Source: Spirosoma agri
Lineage (GTDB): Bacteria > Bacteroidota > Bacteroidia > Cytophagales > Spirosomataceae
Direction of reading: 5' to 3'
Assembly (NCBI RefSeq): GCF_010747415.1
Contig: NZ_JAAGNZ010000001.1
Location: forward strand, 1,054,001-1,118,000
DNA length: 64,000 bases
Within the stretch, counting starts at the first letter, position 1. Each line of letters opens with the position of its first letter. The translations under genes were made by a program, and so were the position numbers. This document shows, piece after piece, positions 43,650 to 52,823 of this stretch. Under the pieces are notes generated by a model. The model saw only the letters and a list, made by a program, of their open reading frames with translations, was not told where the DNA came from and did not search any database.

Positions 43650-44264
43650 TCATCTGGTTCCAAACGAATAGTTGACTCCAACCTGGGCTTGTAGTAGGCT
43701 GTTTCCCGAGACTGCATACTCCCGGTTAGGGTTGATGACATCCTGCCAGTTAAGCGCAATATCAGCGCGTAGGGCCGACGATAGGCCGACACTCAAACCG
43801 GCGGTCAACGAACGCGCGTGGATATTGAGCGTACTATGACCGCTATAAATCCGCGTTCCGGATGAACCTGAACTAACGCTGGCGTTTTCTCCCGAATACG
43901 TGTACTGCCCAAACCGATACGAGCCTGCTATAAAGGGCGACAACCGGGTTCGGGTCAGGTGGTAACGCAAGGCGGGACCGACCGAAATCGTGTTGGTTAC
44001 GATATTCTTCTGAGACCATTCCAGGCTCTGGCCTGCCGACAAACCCAGCATCAGCTTGTCCGCAATGAAATAGCCACCATGAAGCTGATTGCTCAGATTA
44101 CGCGCTAAAAAAGTAGCCTTCGAGTAACCGCTCTGGATGCCGATCTGCCACGTTTTTCGCGCAAATGGCTTTGCCGAAAGCTGAGTCTCCTCCTTTTGAG
44201 CAACGCGTTGAGCTTGACCGAAAGCAGGGAATAAGACCACGCAGAGGAGTAAGGCTGTTTTCAT
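43650..44264 (-). CDS. Outer-membrane beta-barrel protein
   Basis: Encodes 204 residues with a signal peptide (MKTALLLCVVLFPAFGQAQ). The mature chain alternates hydrophobic and polar residues with aromatic girdles (WQIGIQSGYSKATFLA, LRADIALNWQDV) and ends in a typical barrel strand (LQAQVGVNYSFGTR). It resembles the OmpA/OmpW-like eight-strand barrel proteins of Bacteroidota; no ligand known. It is convergent with the GtrA-like gene. Confidence 0.78.
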   Translation of the reverse strand: MKTALLLCVVLFPAFGQAQRVAQKEETQLSAKPFARKTWQIGIQSGYSKATFLARNLSNQLHGGYFIADKLMLGLSAGQSLEWSQKNIVTNTISVGPALRYHLTRTRLSPFIAGSYRFGQYTYSGENASVSSGSSGTRIYSGHSTLNIHARSLTAGLSVGLSSALRADIALNWQDVINPNREYAVSGNSLLQAQVGVNYSFGTR

Positions 44265-44436
44265 GGACTAGGTCATTTTCCTGAAAACGGGAAACCTCTA
44301 CGGTGCGTATGGGTCAGTTTTATAAATTCCGAATTATTTACTGGGAGGTAATAGCCTGCGCAAATGCCTGAACGGCAAATGAGTAAATCAACGTTTACAA
44401 GTAGTCTTGACCTATTATAGGTTCTGACAGAAAACC

Positions 44437-44766
44437 TTATTTTTCCTGGATTACCATTGTTTCGTCGGCTGCTTTCAACACCGAATCCAGTAATCCCGGA
44501 AACTTCGTTTCCAGCTCGTGCGACCGTAACGACGTCAGGCTCTGTGTCCCTTCGGTTCGTATCTGAACAATGCCCGCTTCGCGCAATACACGCAGGTGAT
44601 GGGACATGGTCGATTTGGCAACGGGTGTTGGAATGGCACCGCAGGGTTGCTCACAGGTAAGTTTGGCCAGACACTGTACGAAATTCAGCCGCACCGGATC
44701 ACTCAGTGCGTGCAGCAAACCGGTCAATGTAATCTGGTCAATGGTGGGATGCTGGTACTGTTTCAT
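44437..44766 (-). CDS. ArsR/SmtB-type transcriptional regulator
   Basis: Encodes 109 residues, the usual length. The winged helix is clear: LLHALSDPVRLNFVQCLA (about 17-34), then a recognition helix STMSHHLRVLREAGIVQIR (about 52-70). A cysteine pair sits in LTCEQPCGAIP (about 38-43); some ArsR proteins use cysteines near this position for metals, but many with this spacing are redox or ligand-free regulators. It is divergent from the RND efflux operon, so it is the natural repressor of that operon. Confidence 0.9.
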   Translation of the reverse strand: MKQYQHPTIDQITLTGLLHALSDPVRLNFVQCLAKLTCEQPCGAIPTPVAKSTMSHHLRVLREAGIVQIRTEGTQSLTSLRSHELETKFPGLLDSVLKAADETMVIQEK

Positions 44767-44978
44767 AAGGCTGGTTTGTCCAATTCTTGCTCATTTACCG
44801 GCTTCCGAGAAAAAGAAGTAGCTACAGCAATTGCTACTACAACGATCAGATCGATAAAAAAAATTCACTGTTTTTTTCAAACGCTGGAACCCGGAGCGCG
44901 CCAATGCTTGTTCGATGGCCATAAAACAACTATAGTTCGATACTTGTAGAACATTAAAACTATACAGCCTCGTTCCCA

Positions 44979-46061
44979 ATGAAAACGCTCAAAAATCGAA
45001 CAAAAACGTTCATCGCTGGCATCGTTGCGCTAACGGTCGCCTTTTTTCTCATCACCCCAAAAATCTTCTCCAATAAGCCGGAGCCATCCAACACGGAGGC
45101 AACCGCAGCCGCAACGGAAAGCAAAGTCGCGACCGACGTTTTTGTCGTGAAACGTGAAACCGTTACCGATGAACTTCAGACTACCGGAACCATTGCCGCC
45201 AATCAGGAAGTCGATCTGGTGAGTGAAGTAGCGCGTAAACTCGTTCGGGCCTACGCTCGTGAGGGGAGTTATGTTGGCCAGGGTACGTTACTGTTCAAAC
45301 TGGATGACGCCGATCTACTGGCTAAAAAGCGGAAAATTGCCCTTCAGGAAAAACTGGCGAAACTGGACGAAAAACGGTTCCGGGAACTACTGTCAACCGA
45401 AGCGGTCAATCAGCAGGAATACGACAAGATTCTGACCAACCTGAATGTATTAGAGGCCGAACTGGCAATGGTTGACGTCGAGCTGGCTAAAACCGAAATC
45501 CGGGCACCGTTTGCGGGTCGGCTCGGCCTCAAACGCGTCGATGTTGGCGCGTATGTGACCCCCGCCACCGTGCTCAGTTCGTTTGATGATGTGAGCCGCG
45601 TGGAGGTCAACTTCACCATTCCCGAAAAGTATGCATCCGATGTTCGGCCGGGCCAGTCGATCCGTTTCATGACCGAAAATAGCAATCGTCCATTCGTTGG
45701 CAACGTCACGGCAACCGAACCAAAGCTGGAAGCCAATACGCGAAGCCTGCTGGTGAAAGCCGTTAGTGATAACCGTAGCGGTAAACTCGTGCCGGGTTCG
45801 TCGGCCAGGATTTCCTTCGCGCTGCATGTGGCTCAGGATGGTATTTTAATTCCAACGGAAGCGCTGATTCCTAATGCCAAAGGCTATTCGCTGTTCCGGC
45901 TCAATCATGGCAAAGCCGAACGGCGGGATGTGAAAACCGGCAGCCGCACCAAAGGGACCGTGCAGATTCTGGATGGTTTGTCAATCGGTGATACGGTGCT
46001 GACTACCAATTTATTGCGGCTCGATACAGGCGTTCCCGTAACCGCTTCTACCACCAATTAG
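44979..46061 (+). CDS. RND efflux periplasmic adaptor (membrane fusion protein)
   Basis: Encodes 360 residues, first gene of a three-gene operon. An N-terminal helix (about 8-28) anchors it in the inner membrane. A biotinyl-lipoyl-like hairpin (about 60-170) contains VDLVSEVARKLVRAYAREGS and ITNLNVLEAEL-type coiled coil, followed by a beta-barrel domain (about 180-270) and a membrane-proximal domain (about 275-355, with ILIPTEALIPNAKGYSLF). It links the inner-membrane pump to the outer-membrane channel. The divergent ArsR gene probably controls it. Substrate unknown. Confidence 0.93.
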   Translation: MKTLKNRTKTFIAGIVALTVAFFLITPKIFSNKPEPSNTEATAAATESKVATDVFVVKRETVTDELQTTGTIAANQEVDLVSEVARKLVRAYAREGSYVGQGTLLFKLDDADLLAKKRKIALQEKLAKLDEKRFRELLSTEAVNQQEYDKILTNLNVLEAELAMVDVELAKTEIRAPFAGRLGLKRVDVGAYVTPATVLSSFDDVSRVEVNFTIPEKYASDVRPGQSIRFMTENSNRPFVGNVTATEPKLEANTRSLLVKAVSDNRSGKLVPGSSARISFALHVAQDGILIPTEALIPNAKGYSLFRLNHGKAERRDVKTGSRTKGTVQILDGLSIGDTVLTTNLLRLDTGVPVTASTTN

Positions 46062-46114
46062 GCTTCTATCCACACCACCTTCTCGTTCACAATTGTCCCA
46101 AAATTTACCCAATC

Positions 46115-49100
46115 ATGAGTTTGTCGGGAATTAGTATTCAGCGGCCAGTGCTGGCCGGAGTACTGTCTGTATTGATTATTCTGTTTGGTTTCGTTGGGCT
46201 CGCCTATCTGGGAATTCGGGAATATCCCGTCACTGATTCGCCTATCGTTACCGTTACCACAACCTATCCGGGAGCGAGCCCGGACGTTATTGCCTACCAG
46301 ATTACCAAACCGCTGGAAGAGTCGATCGGGGAGGCCAATGGCATTCGAACCATCTCGTCGGTTTCGCGCGAAGCGGCCAGTGTGATCACGATTGAGTTTA
46401 ATCTTGATGCCGATCTGGAAGCTGCCGCTAACGACGTTCGCGACAAAGTGACGAAAGCCCGGCGGTTGCTGCCCGGTGATGTCGATCCGCCCATCGTCGA
46501 AAAAGCCAACAGTGGCGACATCGTGATATTCATGGCTGTGGAAAGCAAGACCAGGAGCATTCTGGAAGTCAGTAATATGGCGTCTACGATCATCAAAGAG
46601 CGTATGCAGACCATTCCGGGCGTCAAACGGGTGGGTATTGCCGGTGAGAAAAAATATGCGATGCGCCTGCGGATCGACCCGGCCAAACTAGCCGCTTACC
46701 AATTGACACCGTCGGATATTGAGCAGGCGCTGCGGAAAGAGAACGTAGATCTACCATCCGGCCGTATTGAGGGCGATCGTAACGAACTGACCGTCCGGAC
46801 GCTGGGTCGGCTGACGAAAGAGGCCGATTTCAACAACATGATCGTCAAGCAGGAGGGGACTAGCATTATCCGGTTCAAGAATATTGGTTACGCTGAACTG
46901 GGTGCTGAAAACGAACGAACGGCCATCCTGAATAGTCTGAAAGGTAATTCGCCAGCCATTGGTGTCTTCGTCGAACCACAACGCGGTGCCAATGCCGTTG
47001 CCATCGCCGATGAATTCTACCGCCGGTTAAAAGAACTCCGCAAAGAAATTCCAGCCGAGTATGAGCTAACCATCGGGAAGGATTTTACGGAGCCAATCCG
47101 CGATTCGATCTCCGAAGTTGAAGAAACCCTGTTCATCGCGTTCGCGCTCGTTATCCTGATCCTGTTCCTGTTTCTGCGCGACTGGCGTTCGACCATTATT
47201 CCGGTGGTGGCAATTCCGGTGTCGATCGTGTCGGCCTTTTTCATCATGTACGTGGCCGGTTATTCGATTAATATCCTGACGCTGTTGGCCCTAGTGCTGG
47301 CCATCGGGCTGGTGGTCGACGATGCCATTGTGGTCCTGGAAAATATCTACGCCAAAGTCGAAGAAGGCATGTCGCCGTTGCAGGCTGCGTTCAAGGGATC
47401 GTCGGAAATCTACTTCGCCGTTATCTCCACAACGATTACGCTGGCCGCGGTCTTTCTACCTATTCTTTTCCTCCCAGGCGTCACTGGAAAACTCTTTCAG
47501 GAATTTGCGGTCGTGGTTGCCGGATCGGTCATCGTATCGGCCTTTGTGGCGTTGACGCTTTCGCCCATGATGAGCGCGTATCTGCTGAAGCGGCATACCA
47601 AACCAAACTGGCTATACCGCACAACGGAGCCCTATTTCGTGGCTTTAAACCGTGGGTATGAAACGTCGCTGAGCTGGTTCCTGCGCTACCGCTGGGTTGC
47701 CTTCCCGACGCTGATCATTACGTTTGGCCTGATCTATCTGATCGGGAAACAGCTTCCGTCTGAATTGGCCCCGCTGGAAGACCGATCGCAGATCAGTCTG
47801 GCCGTTGTTGCGCCGGAAGGGTCGTCGTACGAATACACGGAGAAATACATGAACGAAATCGCCAAATTCTCGGTCGATTCCACGCAGGGTTTGTTCCAGA
47901 CATATTCCATTCTGGCGTTGACCTTTGGCCCGCCCGCTCCGGTGAATATGGCCATTCAAAATACCTTCCTCAAAAAGGCCGATGACCGCACGACCACGCA
48001 GGCGGATGTGTTCAATGCTTATTCCCGGAATGCGCAAAATTTCAGGGGTGTGATGGTGTTTCCGGTGCAGCCCCCAACGATCGGGAGTCGCTTTGGACAG
48101 GCTCAGCCCGTTCAGTATGTATTGCAGGGGACAAACCTGGCGGCTATCACGGCGGTATTACCGAAGTTCATGGACGAAGCCCGCAACAGCCCGATTCTCC
48201 GTTTCGCCGACTCCGATCTGAAAGTGAACAAACCCGAACTGGTGCTCCAGATAAACCGGGACAAAGCCGCTGAATTGGGTATCTCCGTCGCCGAAATTGC
48301 CCGTAGTCTGCAACTGGCACTGAGTGGCCAGCGGTACGGTTATTTTATCTTCAACGACCGGCAGTACGAGGTGATCGGACAGTTGCAGAAACAGGATCGC
48401 GATACGCCCTACGACCTCAAGTCCATGTACGTGCGTACTCGAACGGGTGATGTGGTCTCGCTGGACAACCTGGTTTCGTTCAAGGAAAGCATTAGTCCGG
48501 CGGCTATCTATCGGTATGACCAGGCAATCTCGGCGACTGTTTCTGCGGGGTTAGCACCGGGAAAGACCATTGGCGACGGCGTGGCCGAGATGAACCGGAT
48601 TGCCAAAAAAGTGCTGCCGCCGACCATCAAAACGGCATTGGCGGGCGAATCGAGGGATTTTGCCGAAAGCTCGTCGAGTCTGCTCTTTGCGTTTGTCTTC
48701 GCGCTGGTGTTGATCTATCTGATTCTGGCCGCTCAGTTTGAAAGCCTGATCGATCCGTTTATTATTCTGCTCACGGTGCCGATGGCCATGACGGGGGCGC
48801 TTCTCAGCCTGTGGCTTTTCGGTCAGACGCTGAATATTTTCAGCCAGATCGGGATCATTACGCTGATTGGTCTGATCACGAAAAACGGTATTCTGATCGT
48901 TGAATTTGCGAACCAGAGCAAGGAAGCAGGAATGACGACGCTGGAAGCTGCCAAAGCCGCAGCCGCTTCCCGCTTCCGACCCATTCTGATGACGAGTCTG
49001 GCCATGATTTTCGGTACGATTCCCATTGCGCTCACGGAAAACAGCCGCAATTCGCTCGGAACCGTGATTGTCGGTGGGTTATTATTCGCGGGTTTACTGA

Positions 49101-49204
49101 CGCTCTATATCATACCCGCCGTGTATTCTTACTTCTCCAGAGTGCCCAAACACGCCGATGCTGACGAATTACAGCCGGTTAACGAAACGAGTCTTAGTCA
49201 CTAA
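46115..49204 (+). CDS. RND-family multidrug efflux pump, HAE1 type
   Basis: Encodes 1029 residues, same length as AcrB/MexB. Twelve spans and two large periplasmic loops are visible. The proton-relay residues are present: the Asp-Asp pair in AIGLVVDDAIVVLENI (about 400-410) and the Lys in LITKNGILIVEFANQS (about 935). FRDWRSTIIPVVAIPVS before the pair is typical of the family. The pump moves drugs or other amphiphiles out of the cell at the expense of the proton gradient. It follows the adaptor gene by 53 bases and precedes a TolC-like gene by five. Confidence 0.95.
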   Translation: MSLSGISIQRPVLAGVLSVLIILFGFVGLAYLGIREYPVTDSPIVTVTTTYPGASPDVIAYQITKPLEESIGEANGIRTISSVSREAASVITIEFNLDADLEAAANDVRDKVTKARRLLPGDVDPPIVEKANSGDIVIFMAVESKTRSILEVSNMASTIIKERMQTIPGVKRVGIAGEKKYAMRLRIDPAKLAAYQLTPSDIEQALRKENVDLPSGRIEGDRNELTVRTLGRLTKEADFNNMIVKQEGTSIIRFKNIGYAELGAENERTAILNSLKGNSPAIGVFVEPQRGANAVAIADEFYRRLKELRKEIPAEYELTIGKDFTEPIRDSISEVEETLFIAFALVILILFLFLRDWRSTIIPVVAIPVSIVSAFFIMYVAGYSINILTLLALVLAIGLVVDDAIVVLENIYAKVEEGMSPLQAAFKGSSEIYFAVISTTITLAAVFLPILFLPGVTGKLFQEFAVVVAGSVIVSAFVALTLSPMMSAYLLKRHTKPNWLYRTTEPYFVALNRGYETSLSWFLRYRWVAFPTLIITFGLIYLIGKQLPSELAPLEDRSQISLAVVAPEGSSYEYTEKYMNEIAKFSVDSTQGLFQTYSILALTFGPPAPVNMAIQNTFLKKADDRTTTQADVFNAYSRNAQNFRGVMVFPVQPPTIGSRFGQAQPVQYVLQGTNLAAITAVLPKFMDEARNSPILRFADSDLKVNKPELVLQINRDKAAELGISVAEIARSLQLALSGQRYGYFIFNDRQYEVIGQLQKQDRDTPYDLKSMYVRTRTGDVVSLDNLVSFKESISPAAIYRYDQAISATVSAGLAPGKTIGDGVAEMNRIAKKVLPPTIKTALAGESRDFAESSSSLLFAFVFALVLIYLILAAQFESLIDPFIILLTVPMAMTGALLSLWLFGQTLNIFSQIGIITLIGLITKNGILIVEFANQSKEAGMTTLEAAKAAAASRFRPILMTSLAMIFGTIPIALTENSRNSLGTVIVGGLLFAGLLTLYIIPAVYSYFSRVPKHADADELQPVNETSLSH

Positions 49205-49209
49205 ATTTC

Positions 49210-50547
49210 ATGAGACATCTTATTTATAGTCTGCTGGCTACCCTATTGATCTGGGGTGGTCCGGGGCAGACACTGGCTCAGCGCCAGCTAACGATGGACA
49301 ATGCCGTTAAGCTCGCACTGGACAAAAATCGGGATATTCAGGTTGCCTCGCTGGAAACGGCCAAGTACGCCCAGAAAGTGGTCGAAGCGCGGAGCTATGC
49401 GTTGCCAGCCATTGCGGGATCAGCCCAGTATTTGTATTATTTTAACAAGCAGGTTTCGTTTCTGCCGGGCAGTTTTGTTGGACTCCCCGAAAATCAACTG
49501 GCTACGTTCCGTGTTGGCGGTTCGAATGCGCTGGTGGGGGGAATTGCCGCTACGCAACCGCTTTTTCAGGCGGGTATCCGTTCGGGAATTAAAGCGGCAC
49601 AGATCGATGAAGCGGCCACCAATGAAGCCCTGACCGACGTTCGGGCGGGTGTCGTGACCGATGTGAAAAAAGCCTATCTGGATGTGCTGATCACGCAGGA
49701 GCAGCTTCGGTTGCAGCAGCAAAGCATTGCCCGGAACGAACAGGCGTTGAAAGATTCACGGTCGTTGCTGGCGCAGGGACGAGCCTCGCGCGTGGATACA
49801 TTACGGGCCTTCGTGACGGTCGAAAATCTCCGCCCAACCTTGATCCAACTGACAAACCGGATCGGAATAACCAAAACGGTTCTAAAGCGGACTATGGGTC
49901 TGGACGAGCAGGAAACGATCGAGTTACAGGATTCACTACGTTTTGATGACGCTTTATTCATCGCACCTGGTGCAGACGCTTTTCAGGATGCCGTCCAGGC
50001 CCGTCCCGAAGTACGCCGGCTGGCATTGATCGAACAATTGAACCGCGAACAGGTGGCCATACAATCCGCTGAACGGCAACCCAAGCTGTCGGCTATCGGG
50101 CTGGTTCAGTCCCAATCACAGGCCAATAATTTCCGGGTAGATGAGTACAGATGGCCGGTGAGTTCGTATATGGGCCTACAGCTAACCGTTCCCATTTTTA
50201 CGGGTTTTCGGACGAATTCACGAATTCAGCAGGCACAAATTACGCGTCAGCAAACCGAAACGCAGGTTGCGAATTTGAAGGAGATTGTACGGGCGCAGGT
50301 AAAAATTGGGCTGGCGAATGTGGAGGAAGCACGTCTTCGTATCGAAACTCAGCGGCAAACCATTGGCGTCGCCGAATTAGGCTACCGCATCACCCGCGAT
50401 CGCTGGAAACAGGGTATTGCCTCCCGGCTTGATCTGTCCGACGCTGAACTTTTGCTGACACAGGCCAAATCGAATTATCTACAGGCGGTTTATGACTACC
50501 TCACCGCTACCGTCAATCTGGATAGAGTGATGGGCCGAATCAAGTGA
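49210..50547 (+). CDS. TolC-family outer-membrane efflux channel
   Basis: Encodes 445 residues with a signal peptide (about 1-24, ending TLAQ). Two repeated outer-membrane efflux-protein halves follow (about 25-225 and 230-440), rich in heptad-like helices such as KKAYLDVLITQEQLRLQQQS and VKIGLANVEEARLRIETQRQ. It forms the trimeric channel that completes the tripartite pump, five bases after the RND gene. A hairpin follows its stop. Confidence 0.93.
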   Translation: MRHLIYSLLATLLIWGGPGQTLAQRQLTMDNAVKLALDKNRDIQVASLETAKYAQKVVEARSYALPAIAGSAQYLYYFNKQVSFLPGSFVGLPENQLATFRVGGSNALVGGIAATQPLFQAGIRSGIKAAQIDEAATNEALTDVRAGVVTDVKKAYLDVLITQEQLRLQQQSIARNEQALKDSRSLLAQGRASRVDTLRAFVTVENLRPTLIQLTNRIGITKTVLKRTMGLDEQETIELQDSLRFDDALFIAPGADAFQDAVQARPEVRRLALIEQLNREQVAIQSAERQPKLSAIGLVQSQSQANNFRVDEYRWPVSSYMGLQLTVPIFTGFRTNSRIQQAQITRQQTETQVANLKEIVRAQVKIGLANVEEARLRIETQRQTIGVAELGYRITRDRWKQGIASRLDLSDAELLLTQAKSNYLQAVYDYLTATVNLDRVMGRIK

Positions 50548-50554
50548 TTGTATA

Positions 50555-50593
50555 CCCCTGGCCCCTCTCTTGGAATGGGAGAGGGGCCAGGGG
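50555..50593. terminator. Perfect GC-rich hairpin after the efflux operon
   Basis: CCCCTGGCCCCTCTC (50555-50569) and GAGAGGGGCCAGGGG (50579-50593) form a perfect 15-base-pair stem, but no T run follows. It may be a palindromic repeat used as a transcription stop. The rest of 50594-50892 contains no gene I recognise. Confidence 0.6.
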
Positions 50594-50892
50594 CGGTCCA
50601 ACGGGTCGTGAGGATAAGGTTGTATGTTTCCCTGAATGTTGTCATTTACGACTCAATAAAGGTGAGAACGACTCTGGGTAGTTTTGAACCAATAACAGGC
50701 GTTTTGGATGATCATAACGCGTTGTCCGCACCATTCGCTGGCCGTTGGAAAAGGTGGTAAAGCGTAGTAAATCGTTTGTAGCGATCAGTTACGGAAACAA
50801 TCAACCAGTTATAGCGTGCCATTTGCCGGTTACTAAATTCGCTTAGGTTACCCAAGACAGGTTCTGCACTTTTGTTCACCTCTGCAACCATC

Positions 50893-51360
50893 ATGCAAAC
50901 GATAACCATCCTTCCTCTGCTAATTGCTTTTGGCGCTTTGTCCGTTGGCATGCTTTGTCTGCTTGTTGGCTGGTATTTATGGTACGAAAGCCAGGACCTT
51001 CGCAGTGGTGGTCTCACTGTGACGGCTACTATTCTGAAAAAATTCAGGAAAGATGATCAGGGAATAGGGAGAAGTCTGGAAAGCTATTACGCTCAGTGTC
51101 AATTTTATGACCCTACGGGGCAGGCGCGTGAGGTTGACGTGTATATGCAGTTGAAACGCTGGTTGCAAATGGATGAGGGTACAACAACGCTGCTGACATA
51201 CATACCCGACGAGCGGGATGAGCCGTTACTTGGTTCGCGCTTCAACTGGCAGCTACGGGGTATGATTGGCCTTGGGCTGATGGCGCTGGGTATGTGCCTG
51301 ATTCTTGTCCTGACCGTCGGCGGAATTCAGGAGTGGCTAACGATGAATCGAGCGTTCTGA
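50893..51360 (+). CDS. DUF3592-type two-span membrane protein
   Basis: Encodes 155 residues from the ATG at 50893. Two hydrophobic helices (about 5-30 and 120-145) flank a central beta domain with the family pattern YYAQCQFYDPTGQ and a following turn TTLLTYIPDERDEP. DUF3592 members are membrane proteins of unknown function. It stands alone between the efflux operon and a non-coding region. Confidence 0.75.
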   Translation: MQTITILPLLIAFGALSVGMLCLLVGWYLWYESQDLRSGGLTVTATILKKFRKDDQGIGRSLESYYAQCQFYDPTGQAREVDVYMQLKRWLQMDEGTTTLLTYIPDERDEPLLGSRFNWQLRGMIGLGLMALGMCLILVLTVGGIQEWLTMNRAF

Positions 51361-51806
51361 TAGCCAGTATTTTCGCTTTATACGCTTGTTAATTAACGTA
51401 ATGCAAACACGGATGATCGACTGAGTACCCGCGTTCCGGCTGGTTCGTCCTTTGTCTTTGTTTCGCCGATAGCATTGATCTTTCTTTCCCGCCTTGTTGC
51501 GCAATGAACTCGGGACGCCCTTCGATTGCCCCAAGCCTAACGTTTCCGTGAGCCGACACGGTTTTATTTCTCAACGGTATGGATTTTTTTGGCTTATACA
51601 ACGCCAGCGCCTTACGTACTATCAACAATTGTAAAAATTGCCTTAATGGTGTATTTATAGTAACTTGTAAATGTGATTTATTAATTAATTTGTACTTATT
51701 GTTAATATAATTTTGTGGTCAGAGTTGTGGTTTGAAATAGTTGCGGTATTTTTGGGATGTCTGGTTCCATCATGTTCCAGCGAAATATCCATCACTGCAA
51801 ACTTGT
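51361..51806. other. 446-bp non-coding region
   Basis: Two overlapping minus-strand open frames (51337-51534 and 51389-51628) cover part of it but have no start context, recognisable motif or codon pattern. From 51640 on the sequence is AT-rich, as expected for the promoter of the next gene. Confidence 0.5.
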
Positions 51807-52607
51807 ATGATAAAAGCTGCGAACCTCGCTAAAAAAATGTTGGGTATACACCCGCAACAAGGTGTAAAACCGCTTGCCAATTTAGTACATGTGGGTTCTA
51901 TGTTCCACGGATACCACATTCCTGACCAGTTTTTGACTAGTAAGTCGGTTTGCTATTGCGTTGGCGCTGGCGAGGATGTTTCGTTTGACACAGAATTGAA
52001 GGTAATTTACGACGCTCAGGTCTATATTTTTGATCCTACTCCGGAAGGTATCAACCATTTTCAAAAGCTCAAAGACTACACCGTCTCGGGTAAACCGATG
52101 ACGCTTCACGAAAATGCGCCGTTTACGTATCGGACATCGACGGAGCAGTTAAATGAAATAACGTTTGTGGAAGTAGGCGTGTGGGATAGTAAAACAACGC
52201 TTAAGTTTTACGAACCAACGCGAGAAAACTATGCCTCTCACTCGGTGTTTCTGTTTAAAGAGTCAGGCAACTACATCGAAGCGCCGGTTGATCGCCTGAA
52301 AAACCTAATGGAAACACTAGGGCACAACAGTGTCGATATCGTCAAACTAGAGATCGAAGGGGCTGAATACACGGTTATCGACACAATCGTGGAGGATCAG
52401 TTAGACGTCAAAATCGTACTGGTAGAGTTTGACGAAGTGCACAATTCGACGGATAAGAAATTCCATTTCCGGATCAAACGCGCCTGCGACCAACTGAAGA
52501 AAGCAGGGTACGTACTTGTTCATTCGACGGACAGCATGAAACGTACATTTATTAAGAAAGATCTTTACGAACAACTGAAAAAGGCTGAAACAAAGGCAGT
52601 CAGCTAA
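51807..52607 (+). CDS. FkbM-family methyltransferase
   Basis: Encodes 266 residues from the ATG at 51807 (MIKAANLAKKMLG); an upstream in-frame TTG would add 22 residues with no known match. The SAM-binding motif is SVCYCVGAGEDVSFD (about 47-61), the acidic partner is in QVYIFDPTPEG, and the FkbM signature VDIVKLEIEGAEYTVIDT follows at about 172-189. The family O-methylates sugars or secondary metabolites. No glycan gene cluster adjoins, so the acceptor is unknown. Confidence 0.87.
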   Translation: MIKAANLAKKMLGIHPQQGVKPLANLVHVGSMFHGYHIPDQFLTSKSVCYCVGAGEDVSFDTELKVIYDAQVYIFDPTPEGINHFQKLKDYTVSGKPMTLHENAPFTYRTSTEQLNEITFVEVGVWDSKTTLKFYEPTRENYASHSVFLFKESGNYIEAPVDRLKNLMETLGHNSVDIVKLEIEGAEYTVIDTIVEDQLDVKIVLVEFDEVHNSTDKKFHFRIKRACDQLKKAGYVLVHSTDSMKRTFIKKDLYEQLKKAETKAVS

Positions 52608-52679
52608 ATACAGCGCGCTCCTCGTAGTGATTCTATGCAGAAGCAGCCCTGATTGTTTTTGCCATACAGTAGACTCGCT

Positions 52680-52738
52680 GTAACGCGAATGAAAACCCGC
52701 GATTCTAGCCAACTGGTACGGGTTTCCACCCGTGTTAC
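52680..52738. repeat. REP/BIME-like inverted pair, copy 1
   Basis: Two related ~20-base units face each other: GTAACGCGAATGAAAACCCG (52680-52699) and, inverted, CGGGTTTCCACCCGTGTTAC (52719-52738). Each unit also forms its own small hairpin with a TTCC or GGAA-type loop. The same unit is seen again, with changes, at 59229-59248 and inverted at 59298-59318. Confidence 0.55.
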
Positions 52739-52753
52739 AACAGGATAGCGACT

Positions 52754-52803
52754 AAAACGGACTCGAGCCTTCACGTATACACGTGAAGGCTCGAGTCCGT
52801 TTT
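52754..52803. terminator. Perfect 23-bp hairpin with ATAC loop
   Basis: AAAACGGACTCGAGCCTTCA begins a stem of 23 perfect base pairs with a four-base ATAC loop. It ends in TTTT on the plus strand and in TTTT on the minus strand, so it can stop both the FkbM gene and the minus-strand gene ending at 52824. Confidence 0.8.
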
Positions 52804-52823
52804 AATGGTTACCTCTTCGTGAG

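Noticed and set aside
51389..51628. Two overlapping minus-strand frames (also 51337-51534)
   Set aside because: Basic composition looked like a transposase remnant at first, but no DDE, HTH or other motif and no inverted repeats were found.
52680..52738. Possible CRISPR-like repeats
   Set aside because: Only two inverted units per site, no regular spacers and no cas genes; interpreted as REP-like pairs.
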